NCBI RefSeq assembly: GCF_000372725.1
Contig: NW_005200690.1
Location: forward strand, 62,001 to 126,000
Direction: 5' to 3'
Length of the DNA stretch: 64,000 nucleotides
Origin: Emiliania huxleyi CCMP1516
Taxonomy: Eukaryota; Haptophyta; Isochrysidales; Noelaerhabdaceae
The position numbers and the translations under genes were made by a program. Below are positions 9,656-19,955 of this stretch, in pieces. Under the pieces are notes generated by a model. The model saw nothing but the letters and a program-made list of their open reading frames with translations. It was not told the DNA's origin and did not search any database. Every line of letters begins with the position of its first letter. The stretch's first letter is position 1.

Positions 9656-11535
9656 ATGCGTAGCCTCACTCCACCTCGCCGCTCAGCTCGCATTCGTGCT
9701 CAGCACCTTGGTCAGCTCGCCTGCGCCTTCCTCGTTGCCTTCATCGCCCCAGTTCCGCGCCTCTCAGCCAACATGGCCGCCGCTCTTGTCGCCAACGCCG
9801 TTCACGGCGAGTGCCGTGCCGACGACTTCCTCGCAGTCGACTCTTCGGCTACGATTCGTCCAACGACACTGCCCTCGTCACCGCCGCTCGCAGCGCTGGC
9901 GGCGCCTACTCTGTCACGCTGACACGTCCGATCAAGGCGCCCTCCGAGTTCCGAAGAGCTACCGGCAAGCGATGTCGAGCCCACAGGCCGAGCAGTGGCG
10001 CGAGGCGATTGCCAAGGAGCTCGCCGGCCTCGTCGCTCTCAAGACGTGGGACCTCGTTCCTCTTGCCTCCGTGCCTGCTAGCGCCAACGTGATGCATTGC
10101 CACTTCGTTTTTGCCATCAAGCGGAAGGCCGACGGGTCCATCGACAAGTTCAAGGCACGCCTCGTCGCCGACGGAAACACGCAGAAGCATGGTGTTGACT
10201 TTGACCGCGTCTTCGCCACTGTTGTCAAGGCTCTCACCATCCGGCTCGTTCTCGCCATTGCTGCCGCGCGTGACTACAACCTCAGCTCCCTCGACATTCG
10301 CCAGGCGTACCTTCAGGCCGCCCTCGATGAGGATCTCTACATGCGCGCCCCGCCCGGCGTCAACAACCGCGGCGGAGAGCTCGTATGCAAGCTACGCCGC
10401 AGCCTCTACGGGCTCAAGCAGGCTGGTCGCGAATGGGCGCAGCTCCTCTCTTCCTTCCTCGTGTCGTGGGGCTTTGTGCGCTCGACCATCGATGTCTGCC
10501 TCTACACCTACGAGAAGGACGGCACCGTCCTGTGGGCTCTCGTCGACATTCTCCTCGCCGACAACTGCCCCAACTTACGTGCGCGCTTTGTTGCCGACAT
10601 CTCGCGACGCTTCCCTACCGAGGACAAGGGCGAGCTCGAGTGGATCCTCAACACCGCGATCACTCGCAACCGCGCTGCTCGTTCTCTGACCTTCCGCTTG
10701 TCTCAGGGCCTCTACACCGCCGACCTCGTCGCGAAGTTCGAGTCGTACTTCGATCGCTCGCGCTCGCGCCGCTTCGACTCGCCGATTGAGGAAGGCCTCG
10801 AGCTCTCTCCCGCCGATCAGCCCGTTCTCGGCTCCGTCGAGTACGACGAGATGTCCAAGTTTCGCGATGCGTACATGGCCACCATCGTCGGCGGGCTCCT
10901 TTGGCTTGCGAATATGACGCGCGTCGACATCGCCTACTCCGCCTCGCAGCTCGCCCGTTTCATGACCAACCCCGGCCCGTCGCACTTTAAGGCTGCGATT
11001 CGCGTCCTCGTCTACTTGCGCGACACCGCTGACCGCGCTCTTGTCATGCGCCCTGATCCCGTCCGTGGCCTCGAGAGCTTTGTCGACTCTAGCTGGGCCG
11101 CCAAGTTTTCGTGCTCCGGCGGGATGTTCTTCTACTACGGGTGCCTGTTTCATTGGTTCTCCAAGATGCAGCGCTCCGTCACGCTTTCGAGCGCCGAGGC
11201 CGAGTTCTTCGGCGCCATGCTCGCCGCCAAGAAAGTTATCTTCATCCGCGAGCTACTGATCGACCTCGGCATCCCTGTCGACGCCCCCAGCGTCATCAAG
11301 TGCGACTCCAAGTCCGCCGTCGGCATGGCCTTCGACCCCGTCGCATTCAAGAAGACCAAGCACATCCTGCGCGCCGCCGAGTTCCTCCGTGACCTTGTCG
11401 CACGCGAGGTCTCGACGCGAGGTCGTCTCTGTCGAGCACCTCCCCGGCGCTGTGATGCTCGCCGACATCCTCACCAAGGCTGCCTCTCGCGCCGTCTTTG
11501 TCGAGCTGATCAAGCAGCTCGACACCTTTGCATGA
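9656..11535 (+). mobile_element. Decayed Ty1/copia retrotransposon pol (RT-RNase H)
   Basis: The frame from about 9950 encodes a copia reverse transcriptase (AEQWREAIAKEL, KARLVADGNTQ, SLDIRQAYLQAAL, YGLKQAGREW) and a copia RNase H (DSSWAA, TLSSAEAEFF, CDSKSAVGMA). It is broken in several ways. Near 9945 the APSEF and PKSYRQAM segments lie in different frames, consistent with a lost base. The YVDD-type catalytic box reads ALVDILLAD, so one catalytic Asp is missing. Near 11402-11424 the 10-mer ACGCGAGGTC occurs twice 13 nt apart, and this shift throws the 3' end out of frame. The other frame resumes with VEHLPGAVMLADILTKA and ends at TGA 11533-11535. No integrase or protease was recognised upstream. 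The element cannot be autonomous. Confidence 0.85.
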
Positions 11536-11552
11536 TCACGTCAGTTGCGCTC

Positions 11553-11649
11553 TAGGGGCTGTTCCCTCGGGCTGTCAGTAGTTAGTCCCCCTTTTCACTG
11601 TGTTGTGTCCCTCGCACCCCCGTGCTCTGGCCAGGAGGGGCTGTTCCCG
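11553..11649 (+). repeat. Direct repeat downstream of copia pol
   Basis: The 13-mer AGGGGCTGTTCCC occurs at 11553-11565 and 11637-11649, just past the copia stop codon. It could be the polypurine/LTR-start region duplicated, but no second LTR was found upstream, so this is only suggestive. Confidence 0.35.
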
Positions 11650-11855
11650 GGGCATAACTCCCCCACAGCGCAGACGTTCACACTTCCACACCCACAGCGC
11701 CTCGTCCAAGCAAGACCTGTCTTGTGTGTCCTGGACCTGTCTTGCTTTTCTGCTCGCTTTTATGTCGCTTCGCGCCTTCTTACCACGCTCTCACTCCCCT
11801 CGATGCTGGCGTTCGCCGCGCTCCATTGCCTCGCGCGCGCGTCCTCTCTGCCGCC

Positions 11856-11998
11856 GAAAAAGAAAGAAAGAAAACAGACAAGCCAAACGAGGGATGGGGG
11901 AGGAGGACAGGGTCCACACCTGCACGAGCAGGATAAAAGAAAGAAAACAGACAACCCAAGGGAGGGATGGGAGGACGGCACGCCGAGCAGGATTACAA
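11856..11998 (+). repeat. Two adjoining family A copies
   Basis: The first copy (to about 11935) belongs to a variant in which GGAGGACAGGGTCC and CACCTGCACGAGCAGGAT replace the usual 3' half. The second is the standard form but switches to AGCAGGATTACA at its end. The pair shows that the 3' half of this family is modular. Confidence 0.7.
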
Positions 11999-12054
11999 TC
12001 AGGGCAAGAGCGCGGAGAATTCTTTTTCCGCGCTCTTCGCTGTGTCCCCTCGAA

Positions 12055-12840
12055 ATGTTGTCAGCGGCCGCCCTGCTCACGGTCACGCAGCTCGACGCCT
12101 CCGGCGTCGCCTACACGCCAGCCCTGATGTGGGGTCCCGAGGGCCTCGGCTTCGGCCGAGGCGCAAAGCACCTGGACGCGGTGAGCGGCCAGGACCTGGA
12201 GGTCGCCGTCGCTGCGCTGCTGGGGCAGCCAGGCAACGAGGGCGCGCCGCTGCTCGCGTCTGAGCCGGCGCGCGGCGCGCGGCTGCCCGAGGTGCAGCTG
12301 GTCTTTCTGCTCGAGGGGCTCGGCACGGAGGACGTCCGCCGCGAGGGCGGCCAGCTGCGCCACGTGCAGAGCCTGATGGACAGCGCACCCGCGTCGCTGA
12401 CTGCGCCCTTCACGACGCGCTCGCCCCGCCGGCCGAGCATCTTCGAGAAGGCGCCGCGGCTGCGCCCAGATGAGGTGGAGGCGCACCTGCGCGCCCACCC
12501 CGAGATCCTGACCAACGGCGCCGCCGACCTGCTCCTCGTCGAGCACGCTGCGGCAGACCTGTCTGCGCACGACGAGGCGGTGCACCGCGTCTGCGGGCAC
12601 GTGGCGGGCGCCACCTCGGGCAACTACGGCGCGCTCGTCACCGGCTCGAAGCTGCCTCTCGAGGCGCCCCGCCGCCGCCTCAGCTCGGGCGAGACGGGCG
12701 TCAAGCTGATGATTGAGCGCGACCTCCTGACGGGGCTGCTCGTCTTCGCGCTCCTCTTCACCATCTTCATCTCGGGCTTCTGCTGCCTCTTCTCGCTCCA
12801 GACGCCGCGCAAGTTCGAGGACGGCTCCAAGGCGCAGTGA
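12055..12840 (+). CDS. Ac45/Voa1-like V-ATPase accessory membrane protein
   Basis: The 261-residue protein from ATG 12055 has a weakly hydrophobic start, a luminal-type domain and one strong C-terminal membrane segment (LLTGLLVFALLFTIFISGF). This is followed by CCLFSLQTPRKFED. That membrane segment plus a short SLQTP-x-KFED tail is the signature region of the Ac45/BIG1/Voa1 family, which helps assemble or guide the V0 sector of the vacuolar ATPase. The rest is too divergent for me to align by eye. An open frame continues upstream to 11545, but it crosses the family A repeats, so the internal ATG was chosen. Assignment rests mostly on the C-terminus. Confidence 0.6.
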   Translation: MLSAAALLTVTQLDASGVAYTPALMWGPEGLGFGRGAKHLDAVSGQDLEVAVAALLGQPGNEGAPLLASEPARGARLPEVQLVFLLEGLGTEDVRREGGQLRHVQSLMDSAPASLTAPFTTRSPRRPSIFEKAPRLRPDEVEAHLRAHPEILTNGAADLLLVEHAAADLSAHDEAVHRVCGHVAGATSGNYGALVTGSKLPLEAPRRRLSSGETGVKLMIERDLLTGLLVFALLFTIFISGFCCLFSLQTPRKFEDGSKAQ

Positions 12841-13474
12841 GCCCGCCAGACGCCGCGCGTGCGTGCGCGCTGCGTCTGCTATCCGGCGCCGCCCCCCCTC
12901 TACATGCACGGCTCTCTGCGCGGCGAGCCAGGCAGCCAGCCGCACGCCCGCGCCCGCGCGCGTGAGGGCCAGAGACGCGCGGCGCGCGGGGCGCTCGCCG
13001 CGACTAGTACTACGGTAAAGGGTCCGGCCAGGGGTCCGGGAGACTCTCTGCACTCTCGGAGGGGGGAGCCGAGCCGCGAGAGCGTGCCGGGTCGCGGGTC
13101 CGGGTGGCCTCTCCATCCCACTTTCCTGAAAGCGCAGAATTTGTTTGCCCTGCCCGTTGCGCCGACGTTGATGTGTTTTGTTGTGATTACGAGCAGTCTA
13201 TCTCCTCTCCGGCCGCACGCCGCCCACGCCATTGCTTTTGCTTTTTTGGAGCCGTGGCACGCGCAGAGAGGCACGTGCTCTGCGGCGGTCTGGCAGCTGG
13301 CACGCCCTCTGGGGGGAGGCGGGGCCCCTAGGGGGTACCCATGCGGGGGGGAGATGGGGTCCCATGGCCCGCCGCAGGCGCCGATTTTCCCGCGATTTTT
13401 CTTTTTTGCGCGATTTTCTACTTGTTTTCATGAGAATTTCGCGTATTTTGCGACTTTGGTCTTTGCGACCTCGG

Positions 13475-13560
13475 CTAGTCGCCGACCACACCCACAAAGA
13501 ACCCTGCACAAAGATCGCAAGGGCGGGGACCTGTTCCTTTTTACCCATCTCACAGTAGAA
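13475..13560 (+). repeat. Family K repeat, first of three copies
   Basis: TCGCCGACCACACCC, then AAAGAACCCTGCACAAAGAT and GGGACCTGTTCCTTTTTACC recur at 29382-29460 (same strand) and 49255-49340 (opposite strand). Confidence 0.8.
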
Positions 13561-13689
13561 GTGACCGTTTTAGTTTATTTATTTCTTTGCCATGCTATCA
13601 CGCCTGCGACAGCCTGTCGGCGCTGCTGACCGTGCCCTGCTGAACAATTGACCACCTGCAAGCTGCATAGCTCGCGGCCTTAGTATCTA

Positions 13690-14200
13690 GCATTCAGTGA
13701 CGACCTGATCGTACGGCCAGTAGGAAGGTGTCCTTCTAGCGCGTGCACGCTTCTGACGCAATGCGCGTCACAAACTGCCTCGGATTGGCTGCTGGCACTC
13801 TCGAGGCTATGCCTACACAGCCTCGCGCGCATGGGCAGTCAAGAGAGACCATGCACCTTCTCACGACAGCGCCGGTGCTCTCTCTGGGACCGGCAAACGT
13901 GGTGGTCTCGTGTTACCAATGTGGGACCAGTGCGGCATCGCGCCATCGACAGCTCTGCGACTGCGCCTCACCACTCCACCGGGAGGCCGCCAAGTGGGTG
14001 AGCACCGGTCGCACATCCGGATTGTGGCAGCAGTCAGCAGCGCATGTCTGATAGCTAGAGCAGCAGCGTCAGGGTCGCAGGGTCGCATCGTGTCAAGCCT
14101 CTCGCCCGGCCGGCTGCGTGCAGACGTCGGCCTGTCTGCTGTCTGGAGTGATCTGTCGGCGGTCAGTACGACCGATCAGGTCGGAGTTTTCTTTATGGTT
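13690..14200 (+). repeat. Mosaic repeat shared with 28.1-28.6 kb
   Basis: The first half (about 13690-13920) matches 28260-28550 in inverted orientation. The second half (about 14040-14180) matches 28125-28258 in the same orientation. The relative orientation of two blocks has therefore flipped between the copies. Confidence 0.75.
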
Positions 14201-14449
14201 GGAGGGTCTATCTGTATGTACTCCTCGAGATCTCTCCAAATCTGCCCTCTACTTAACCGTACTTAATCGGGAAGTCGGTGGTATGGAGCGAGTAATGAGC
14301 GCCGGGGCCCCGTTTCCGCATTGCTGCGCGGCGCACGGTGCCTCCGGGGGCCCCCGCCTCCCCCCAGACCGCCAGAGGGCACGCCGCTTGTGGAGTGCAC
14401 ACCGCCCACACGGAGCTGGGGAGCACGGTCTTGGCCAACCCGTCACGGG

Positions 14450-14603
14450 CTCAACACCCAGGGCCGGGGAGCACACGTGAGCTAAGATGTAAGAAGCGGC
14501 ACCCAGCGGGCCGGATGCTCGGGGACGGGTTGCGGGCAGGAGAGCCCTAGCCCTGGGGGGGGTGCGCGTTCGCAGGGAAGAGGCCATAAAAAGTAAACAC
14601 CGG
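14450..14603 (+). repeat. Family B dispersed repeat, partial
   Basis: This shares GCACCCAGCGGGCCGGATG, the GGGTTGCGGGC stretch and GTGCGCGTTCGCAGG with full copies at 20.5, 25.7, 46.9 and 58.4 kb, but the 5' third is diverged. Confidence 0.65.
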
Positions 14604-14684
14604 TTTCGCCGAGGGTTAGCGGCTCTGCTTTGGGGTTCCCCAGCGGCGGAATTTTTCCCTCGCGCTTTGGCAAGGAGCGCCCCG

Positions 14685-14998
14685 AAAGAAAGAAAGAAAG
14701 AAAACAGACATCCCAAACGAGGCTCGAGGCACGAGGGATGGGGAGGAGGACAGGGTCCCCACCTGCACGAGCAGGATTTTGAAGGACGATCAGGGGCACA
14801 GGTGGGGCTCTCCTGCTCCTGACAAGGGACACGACAGGCTAAAAGAAAGAAAGAAAACGGACAACCCAAGGGAGGCTGAAAGAAAGAAAGAAAGAAAACA
14901 CACAACCCAAGGGAGGCTAAAAGAAAGAAAGAAAACAGACAACCCAAGGGAGGGATGGGAGGACGGTACGCCGCCACCACACAGGGATTTTAGGGGAG
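14685..14998 (+). repeat. Cluster of four family A copies
   Basis: The copies begin near 14685 (GGTCCCCACC variant), 14840, 14878 and 14920. The middle two are reduced to the head segment, so the array looks like repeated insertion or slippage at the GAAA head. Confidence 0.7.
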
Positions 14999-14999
14999 A

Positions 15000-15446
15000 A
15001 GTGTGGTGTTAGCCGTCGCCCACCCTCGGGCGTCTACCACTTCCTATCTCTCTCCGCAGTTTATCACCAATTCTTGCAGCGACCTTCATGCCACCTCGCA
15101 TTCTTCTCACTCTCGTCGTTCTCTCTCCTGCTGTCTCTTCCCCTGACTCATCGCTCTCCTCGGCCTCGTTCTGAGACGCCGCTGTCGTCTGCCGATCTCT
15201 TGCTCTCGCTGCTTCTCTCGCCTTTCTGCGTAACTCCGCTCTCCTCTCCGCGTATTTTGGTCCCTCGAGTTTATCGAGCATTCCTCGCGCAAGGACCACA
15301 TTTCTGACTCCCACTGCGAGCATATCCCGCCCTGTCATGTCGTTGCTCAGGTCCACTCTCGTTTCGAGCACTTGTACCTCAATGGTCGGTGTTGGCACTG
15401 GGGTTCCCTTCGGGTATATTGTGACAGCTGACGGCGGGATTTCCAC
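15000..15446 (-). repeat. Family J block with conserved minus-strand frame
   Basis: The minus-strand frame 15446-15009 ends with RGGMKVAARIGDKLRREIG and RPRVGDG. Related C-termini are encoded at 47.4-47.6 kb and 61.7-62.0 kb. The upstream part has AERRAELRRKAREAARARD, a charged helix. It is probably the 3' coding end of an unidentified mobile element. Family A adjoins it in all three places. Confidence 0.55.
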
Positions 15447-15589
15447 TTTTGTTTCGTCCTCCTCGGGGTCGTCTTCCCCGGCTTCCTTGCGTTCGGCGTG
15501 GCTTACCCTCCATGCCGTGAACAGGCGCTTCGCAGCCGTGCGCGACGCGAAAAATTTCTTTTTCTCGCCTCTGAGATCGATTCCAGGCC

Positions 15590-16116
15590 ATGACGCTGCT
15601 CGCCCTCTGCGCGCTTCTGCTTACCGGGGCCGAAGCGTTCAGCGCCCCGGTCGCGCCGCGGGGGCTCTCGCGGACGGCGTCGCCCGCGATGAAGCACAAC
15701 GAGTACTACGGCCGGCTGGCCAAGGCTGAGGCCGGCCGTATGCGACTGGTTTGCGTCAGGCGCCCGAGCGCCCGCGCCTGCGTGGCTGTGTCCCCATCGT
15801 GCGGAGAGAGCGCAGCTGTGAACCGGGCACCACCCCCGCTGCCGCCGCCGCTCGCAGGACCAACAACCACATCTACGCCCAGGTTGTCGACGATTCGCGC
15901 GGACACATTATGGCGTCGGCGTCGACCATCGAGAAGGGCAACAAGCTGAGCTACGGAGGCAATGTGGCGGCGGCTGTGGACGTGGGCAAGCGTGTCGCGG
16001 AGCGCGCCAAGGAGAAGGGTGTCTCCAAGGTCTACTTTGACCGCCACGGGAAGAAATACCACGGCAGGGTAGCCGCGCTCGCCGACGCAGCGCGCGAGGC
16101 GGGCCTCGACTTCTGA
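15590..16116 (+). CDS. rpl18: Plastid 50S ribosomal protein L18 (uL18c), nuclear-encoded
   Basis: The C-terminal part is a bacterial-type L18: [15 protein letters not shown], then [20 protein letters not shown] and ending AREAGLDF. The start at ATG 15590 gives a signal peptide ([20 protein letters not shown]) whose cleavage site precedes AFSAP. That is the bipartite plastid-targeting pattern of red-lineage secondary plastids. The leader and the L18 core lie in different frames, so at least one intron or shift lies within about 15735-15858. A YYNCAG-type acceptor (CTCGCAG) ends at about 15859. The APERPRL motif near 15757 is also L18-like, but the exact donor could not be fixed. The product binds 5S rRNA in the plastid large subunit. 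Confidence 0.85.
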
Positions 16117-16715
16117 GGCGGCTGTAGCATCCCGTTCCCACTCGTTGTCTGCCCCCCTGTATCTGCGCGAGGGTGAGGGCTCCGCGTGCACCACATCGCG
16201 CGTCCTGTGTGGATAATCGCGTCGTGTGTGCGGTGCGAGAGTAGACCCGCGTGTTTTTTGCGCATTTCGGGGCCCGCGTCCCGCGACGTCCGACGATTGT
16301 CTTGCTCTTGACTCTTGCGATTTACCTCACGCGCAGCCCAGACGGGTCTACTCTACCACATCTAAATATACGCCTACCTCGAGTGCTCCTCGCTACCAAC
16401 GCGTCGGCGTCGCCGTCGGCTCCCCGTGCCCCGAGCCCCGTGCACAGCGACCCTCAACCCGCCCCCTGGCGCCCTGCAGCCCGGGGCCCGCCCGCCCCTC
16501 GGCCCCTCACTGGTCGCTCCCCTGCCTCGTGCCTGCGCCCTGCCGGCGGCGGCGCTGTGCGGGCGCCCGCGCGGGCTGGCGGGTGCGCGGGTGCCCCCCG
16601 CGGGGTCCGCCACACGTGACTATCGAGCGCGCGCCGCGCGTCCCGCGACACTCGGAGCTGACAGCGGTGGCCCTAGCTAGAGAAGTACTGGGCGTGCGGT
16701 CGCCCTCGCCGGCGG
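16117..16715. other. Intergenic, convergent gene ends
   Basis: This 600-bp C- and G-rich stretch separates the convergent ends of the L18 gene and the CS-domain gene. I see no supported gene or repeat in it. Confidence 0.5.
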
Positions 16716-18473
16716 CTAGCTCTCACTGGTGCTCTCCTTGGCCAACTTCGCCTTCTTGCGCTTCTTCTTCGCCCTCTTCGGCTTCGGCGCGGACTCCATG
16801 AAGCCCTCGACCAGTGCCTTGAACTGTGCCTGCGACTGCTCGAGCGCGTCTCGCGTCAGCTCCTCGAACCCGATCGAGCCGAGCGAGCGAACGCCGTTGA
16901 CCAGCGACTCGGCCTGCGACGTGGCGCTCTCGTTGCCACCTTGCCCGACCGCCTCGAGCGCTGCGCTCGCCAAAGCGCGGCTCCGGTCGTACCAGTCGAT
17001 CGGATCGTCGGTCGCTGCCGCGCCGTCGGCCGCCGCCGCACTGTCTGCCGCCGCCGCGCCGTCGGCCGCCGCCGCGTCGCCCTCGTCGCCGCCCTCGGCG
17101 CCGCCCTCGGCGCCGCCCTCGGCGCTGCCCTCGGCGCTGCCCTCGGCGCTCGCCGCACCGCCCGCCGCGAGCTGGCGGAGGGAGGCGAGCGCAGCCTCGA
17201 GAGCGGCGGCCTGCGTCGCCCTCCGCGCAGCCTTCTCCTCCGCCTCCGCCTTCTCCCGCTCCGCCTTCTCGCGCCCCTCCTGCTCGAGCTGCTCCGCCCG
17301 CTCCGCCGCCTCCGCCGCCTCCCGCTCCGCCTTGCGCCGCGCCCGGTCCTCCGCCTGCACCTTCTCCTGGTGCTCCCACCAGACGCGGTGGTTCTTCACC
17401 TTGTCCGCGCCTTTCGTCAGCCGCTTCCACTCGCCCCGCTCCGCCTTTTGGAGGACGAAGCGGACGGTGCCCACCGAGCCAAACGACCAGTTGCTCGCCG
17501 CCGCGTCCACCTGCGGAGGGGGACGGTGCGGAGGAGGGGAGGGTGCGGAGGGGCGGAGGGAGGCGCGGGATGGAAGCGGCGGGTGCGGCGCCTCCCCAAA
17601 CAGCTCGATGTTCAGGGTGTAGACTTTGGGCTTTTGGCGGCCGAGCCCTCGAAAGGTGACGTGGCTCGCATTGATGGAGACCTCCTCGTTGTCGACGTTG
17701 AGGACGGTCACAGGCGCGTCGAGCCGCGCCGCGAACTTCACGTTGAGGTGCACGCTGCTCTCGCCTTGCGCCCACTGCACCGCGCACGAGATCGTCGCCT
17801 CGTCGAGGCTCGTCTGCCGCAGCAGCGACAGGACGCTGCCCGCGCCGTCTCGGATCTCTGTCAGAGCGCGCCGGCCGTGCGTCGAGATCTGGAAGCTCGG
17901 CACGCCCCGCAGCACGCCGACGACACCCCGCGCCGCCTCCCACCAATGTCGCCGCGCCGCGACCAGCAGGCCCTCCTCGAGCGCCGCCGGAGCGGCGTCG
18001 CAAGCGCCGCGGTGGCACTCGCCTCGCTCGATGCGCTGCAGGAACGCCAGCGCCTCCGCCTGGCTCGTGCACCCCGCCACGTCGTCGACGCCGACGCCGT
18101 CGGCCACGGCCAGCGAGGAAGACGGCGCCGGCTCCGCGCGACCTGCCAGCGCTCCGAGGCAGACTTGCGAGCCGTCCGCCCCTACCAGGCAACCCTCTGC
18201 CCCGCCGCTGACGGGACCATCTGGTGACGCCTGTCGCGCCATCCGGTAGGCTCGGATCGCCTCCGCCTCTGCCGCGAGAGACTCGAGCTGCGCCGTGACC
18301 CTCGCCAATGCAGACGTGAGGCACAGATCAGCAGCCGCTGGTCGGCCGGCGGCATAGAGTGCCACGCCACGTTGGCGCTGCTCCGTTACCGAGCGACCGT
18401 CTGAAGGCCCGCAAGGGACGTTTGTGTCGTCGGCATGGGCCAGATATAGGTGGCACAGGAGCGCGCTCACCAT
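16716..18473 (-). CDS. CS-domain (p23/Hsp20-like) protein with coiled coil and basic tail
   Basis: Starting at ATG 18473 gives 585 residues. The N-terminal MVSALLCHLYLAHADD could be a short signal peptide. The frame stays open to 18605, but that extension is encoded by a dispersed repeat fragment, so it was not used. A CS domain runs from ISCAVQWAQGESSVHLNVKF through VSINASHVTFRGLG to FVLQKAERGEWKRL and ends with a WW pair in NHRVWWEHQEK. It is interrupted by a Pro/Ser-rich stretch (about 17505-17600) that looks like a read-through intron ending CCGCAG. Next come an Arg/Glu/Ala coiled coil, an SAEG/GAEG and AAADG repeat region, and a Lys-rich tail (KPKRAKKKRKKAKLAK). CS domains serve as co-chaperone or scaffold modules. 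The client is unknown. Confidence 0.7.
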   Translation of the reverse strand: MVSALLCHLYLAHADDTNVPCGPSDGRSVTEQRQRGVALYAAGRPAAADLCLTSALARVTAQLESLAAEAEAIRAYRMARQASPDGPVSGGAEGCLVGADGSQVCLGALAGRAEPAPSSSLAVADGVGVDDVAGCTSQAEALAFLQRIERGECHRGACDAAPAALEEGLLVAARRHWWEAARGVVGVLRGVPSFQISTHGRRALTEIRDGAGSVLSLLRQTSLDEATISCAVQWAQGESSVHLNVKFAARLDAPVTVLNVDNEEVSINASHVTFRGLGRQKPKVYTLNIELFGEAPHPPLPSRASLRPSAPSPPPHRPPPQVDAAASNWSFGSVGTVRFVLQKAERGEWKRLTKGADKVKNHRVWWEHQEKVQAEDRARRKAEREAAEAAERAEQLEQEGREKAEREKAEAEEKAARRATQAAALEAALASLRQLAAGGAASAEGSAEGSAEGGAEGGAEGGDEGDAAAADGAAAADSAAAADGAAATDDPIDWYDRSRALASAALEAVGQGGNESATSQAESLVNGVRSLGSIGFEELTRDALEQSQAQFKALVEGFMESAPKPKRAKKKRKKAKLAKESTSES

Positions 18474-18524
18474 TCGCTCGTATGTGCTGCCGCCGGCGAA
18501 CGCCACGCCCGCCCTGGGTGTGAG

Positions 18525-18645
18525 GTTGCCGACTGCACTCCAAGTGCTCCAATGCCACGTCGAGCGTACTCGTGGAAAAAAAATTCGCCGTGGGTGCCAG
18601 TGCACGCACGGGACTGGCGCGCACTGGCACTAACACAGGTACACC
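18525..18645 (-). repeat. Repeat fragments upstream of the CS-domain gene
   Basis: A fragment of family B (GTGAGGTTGCCGACTGCACT) is followed at 18604-18640 by GGACTGGCGCGCACTGGCAC and ACACAGGTACACCA. The second block recurs at 57828-57862, also just upstream of a gene start (EHD), which suggests it travels with 5' flanks. Confidence 0.55.
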
Positions 18646-19076
18646 AAAAATAAAAAAAGGGGAGAAAAGGATTTGAGAAAAAGGGCGACGTGGACCAGGA
18701 GGCGAGGGGGGGGGGGGGGGAGAAAGGCCGAATTGGCCGCTTTCGAACAAGAAAGTGCGGCCCGTGTTGCGCCGCGCGAGGCTCACGCGGCGAGGCGCGC
18801 GCTCCCCACATGTGCGCCCAAACACCGCTCCGCCCGCCCCCCGGCGGAGCGGTGGCGCGGGTGGCGTCACCTTCGCTACCAGACTCTTCGTTGGTGCCAA
18901 CTGCGGCTGGGACGGGTGCAGCCAGCTCGGGCGCGTGGCGTCTCGGCTTTGAGGGTGGCGGGACGGACGAGCGCCTGGAGCGGACCGATGAACAGCGGCG
19001 GTGAGGGGCTCTCGCGATGAAACAAAAGGAGCGCGCAGCTGGCGGCCATGTCAGAGAAGCAGTCGAGGGCGCCTCG

Positions 19077-19955
19077 TCATGTCGCGTCGCCGCCAAGCGT
19101 CTTTTCGAGCGTGAGCTTGGTGAAGAGGACGGACTCCCCAAAGAAGACGTCGCCCACCAGCTTGCGCGCCCGCGTGTCCATCGCCACCACCCGGTACCCC
19201 AGCCGCGCATACAGCCTCAGTGCAACCTCGTTGGTCGACTCGACCTGGATCTGCACGATCCGTTGCCCCTTGCCCGCCGCCGCAGCCTCGCACGCGCGCA
19301 CGAGCTCCGCCCCGAGCCCGCGCCCGCGCGCCGCCTGCCGCACCGCCAGCGAGGCGACGTATGGCTTGAGCCGGCCGGCGAGCACGGCGGGCGAGCCGGG
19401 CGGCAGCGACGCGGAGAGGTACTCCTGCAAGTGGACGGGTGGGCGGCGGTGGGCGGGCGGGTGGGCGGTGGGTGGGTGGCGGCGGGCGGCGGTGGGCGGC
19501 GCGTGAGCAGCGCGAGGGGGGAGAGAGCCGCGGCGAGGGGATGGGCGGGGCGGGCTCTCCTGCGTAAACATCTCGACGAAGCCCACGAGGCGGCTTCGCC
19601 CGCCGCGCCGCTCCTCTGCGACGAAGAGAGCGGTGCGGCCGTGCCTCCCTCCGATGCCGACGACGTGCTCGAGCTGGACCAGCTGCCTCTGCACCGGGCC
19701 GAGCTCGCTACTGAAGACCTCCGCAAGCAGCGCGGAGGCAGCCCAGATGTCGCTGCGCTCGAGGCGGCGGAGGGCGACTGCGGGCGGCGCGGTGGCGGCC
19801 GGGGCGCAGAGCACGAGCGGTGCGGAGGCTCGGCGCGCGGGCAGGGCCCCTCCTGAGAGCGACAACGCGCCGAAGGGACGGAGCGAAGTCACCCTTCCGC
19901 CGAGCGGTGCACGCGCCCCACATGTCGCGAGGAGGAGTGGAGCGAGGCGGAGCAT
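19077..19955 (-). CDS. GNAT-family N-acetyltransferase, probably plastid-targeted
   Basis: The fold is clear from RRLERSDIWAASALLAEVF at the start of the domain and from YVASLAVRQAARGRGLGAEL, which contains the acetyl-CoA pyrophosphate loop (RGRGLG). The final strand-helix-strand reads VESTNEVALRLYARLGYRVV. MLRLAPLLLATCGARAP at the start resembles a signal peptide. An ATG 16 codons upstream is in frame. Between FTQE (about 19555) and EYLSASL (19426) lies a Pro/Arg/His-rich segment that reads like an unspliced intron, ending CACTTGCAG. Substrate cannot be told from sequence. Confidence 0.8.
   Translation of the reverse strand: MLRLAPLLLATCGARAPLGGRVTSLRPFGALSLSGGALPARRASAPLVLCAPAATAPPAVALRRLERSDIWAASALLAEVFSSELGPVQRQLVQLEHVVGIGGRHGRTALFVAEERRGGRSRLVGFVEMFTQESPPRPSPRRGSLPPRAAHAPPTAARRHPPTAHPPAHRRPPVHLQEYLSASLPPGSPAVLAGRLKPYVASLAVRQAARGRGLGAELVRACEAAAAGKGQRIVQIQVESTNEVALRLYARLGYRVVAMDTRARKLVGDVFFGESVLFTKLTLEKTLGGDAT

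Larger units (their letters stand above)
12841..15589. other. Repeat-rich intergenic region
   Basis: No gene was supported in this 2.7 kb. It contains AT-rich cgatttt motifs at 13380-13480, a block also present at 29.4 and 49.3 kb (13480-13560), the 13.69-14.20 kb mosaic repeated at 28.1-28.6 kb, a partial family B copy, family A copies, and a family J block. Sizeable open frames here are repeats of one another or low complexity. Confidence 0.6.
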
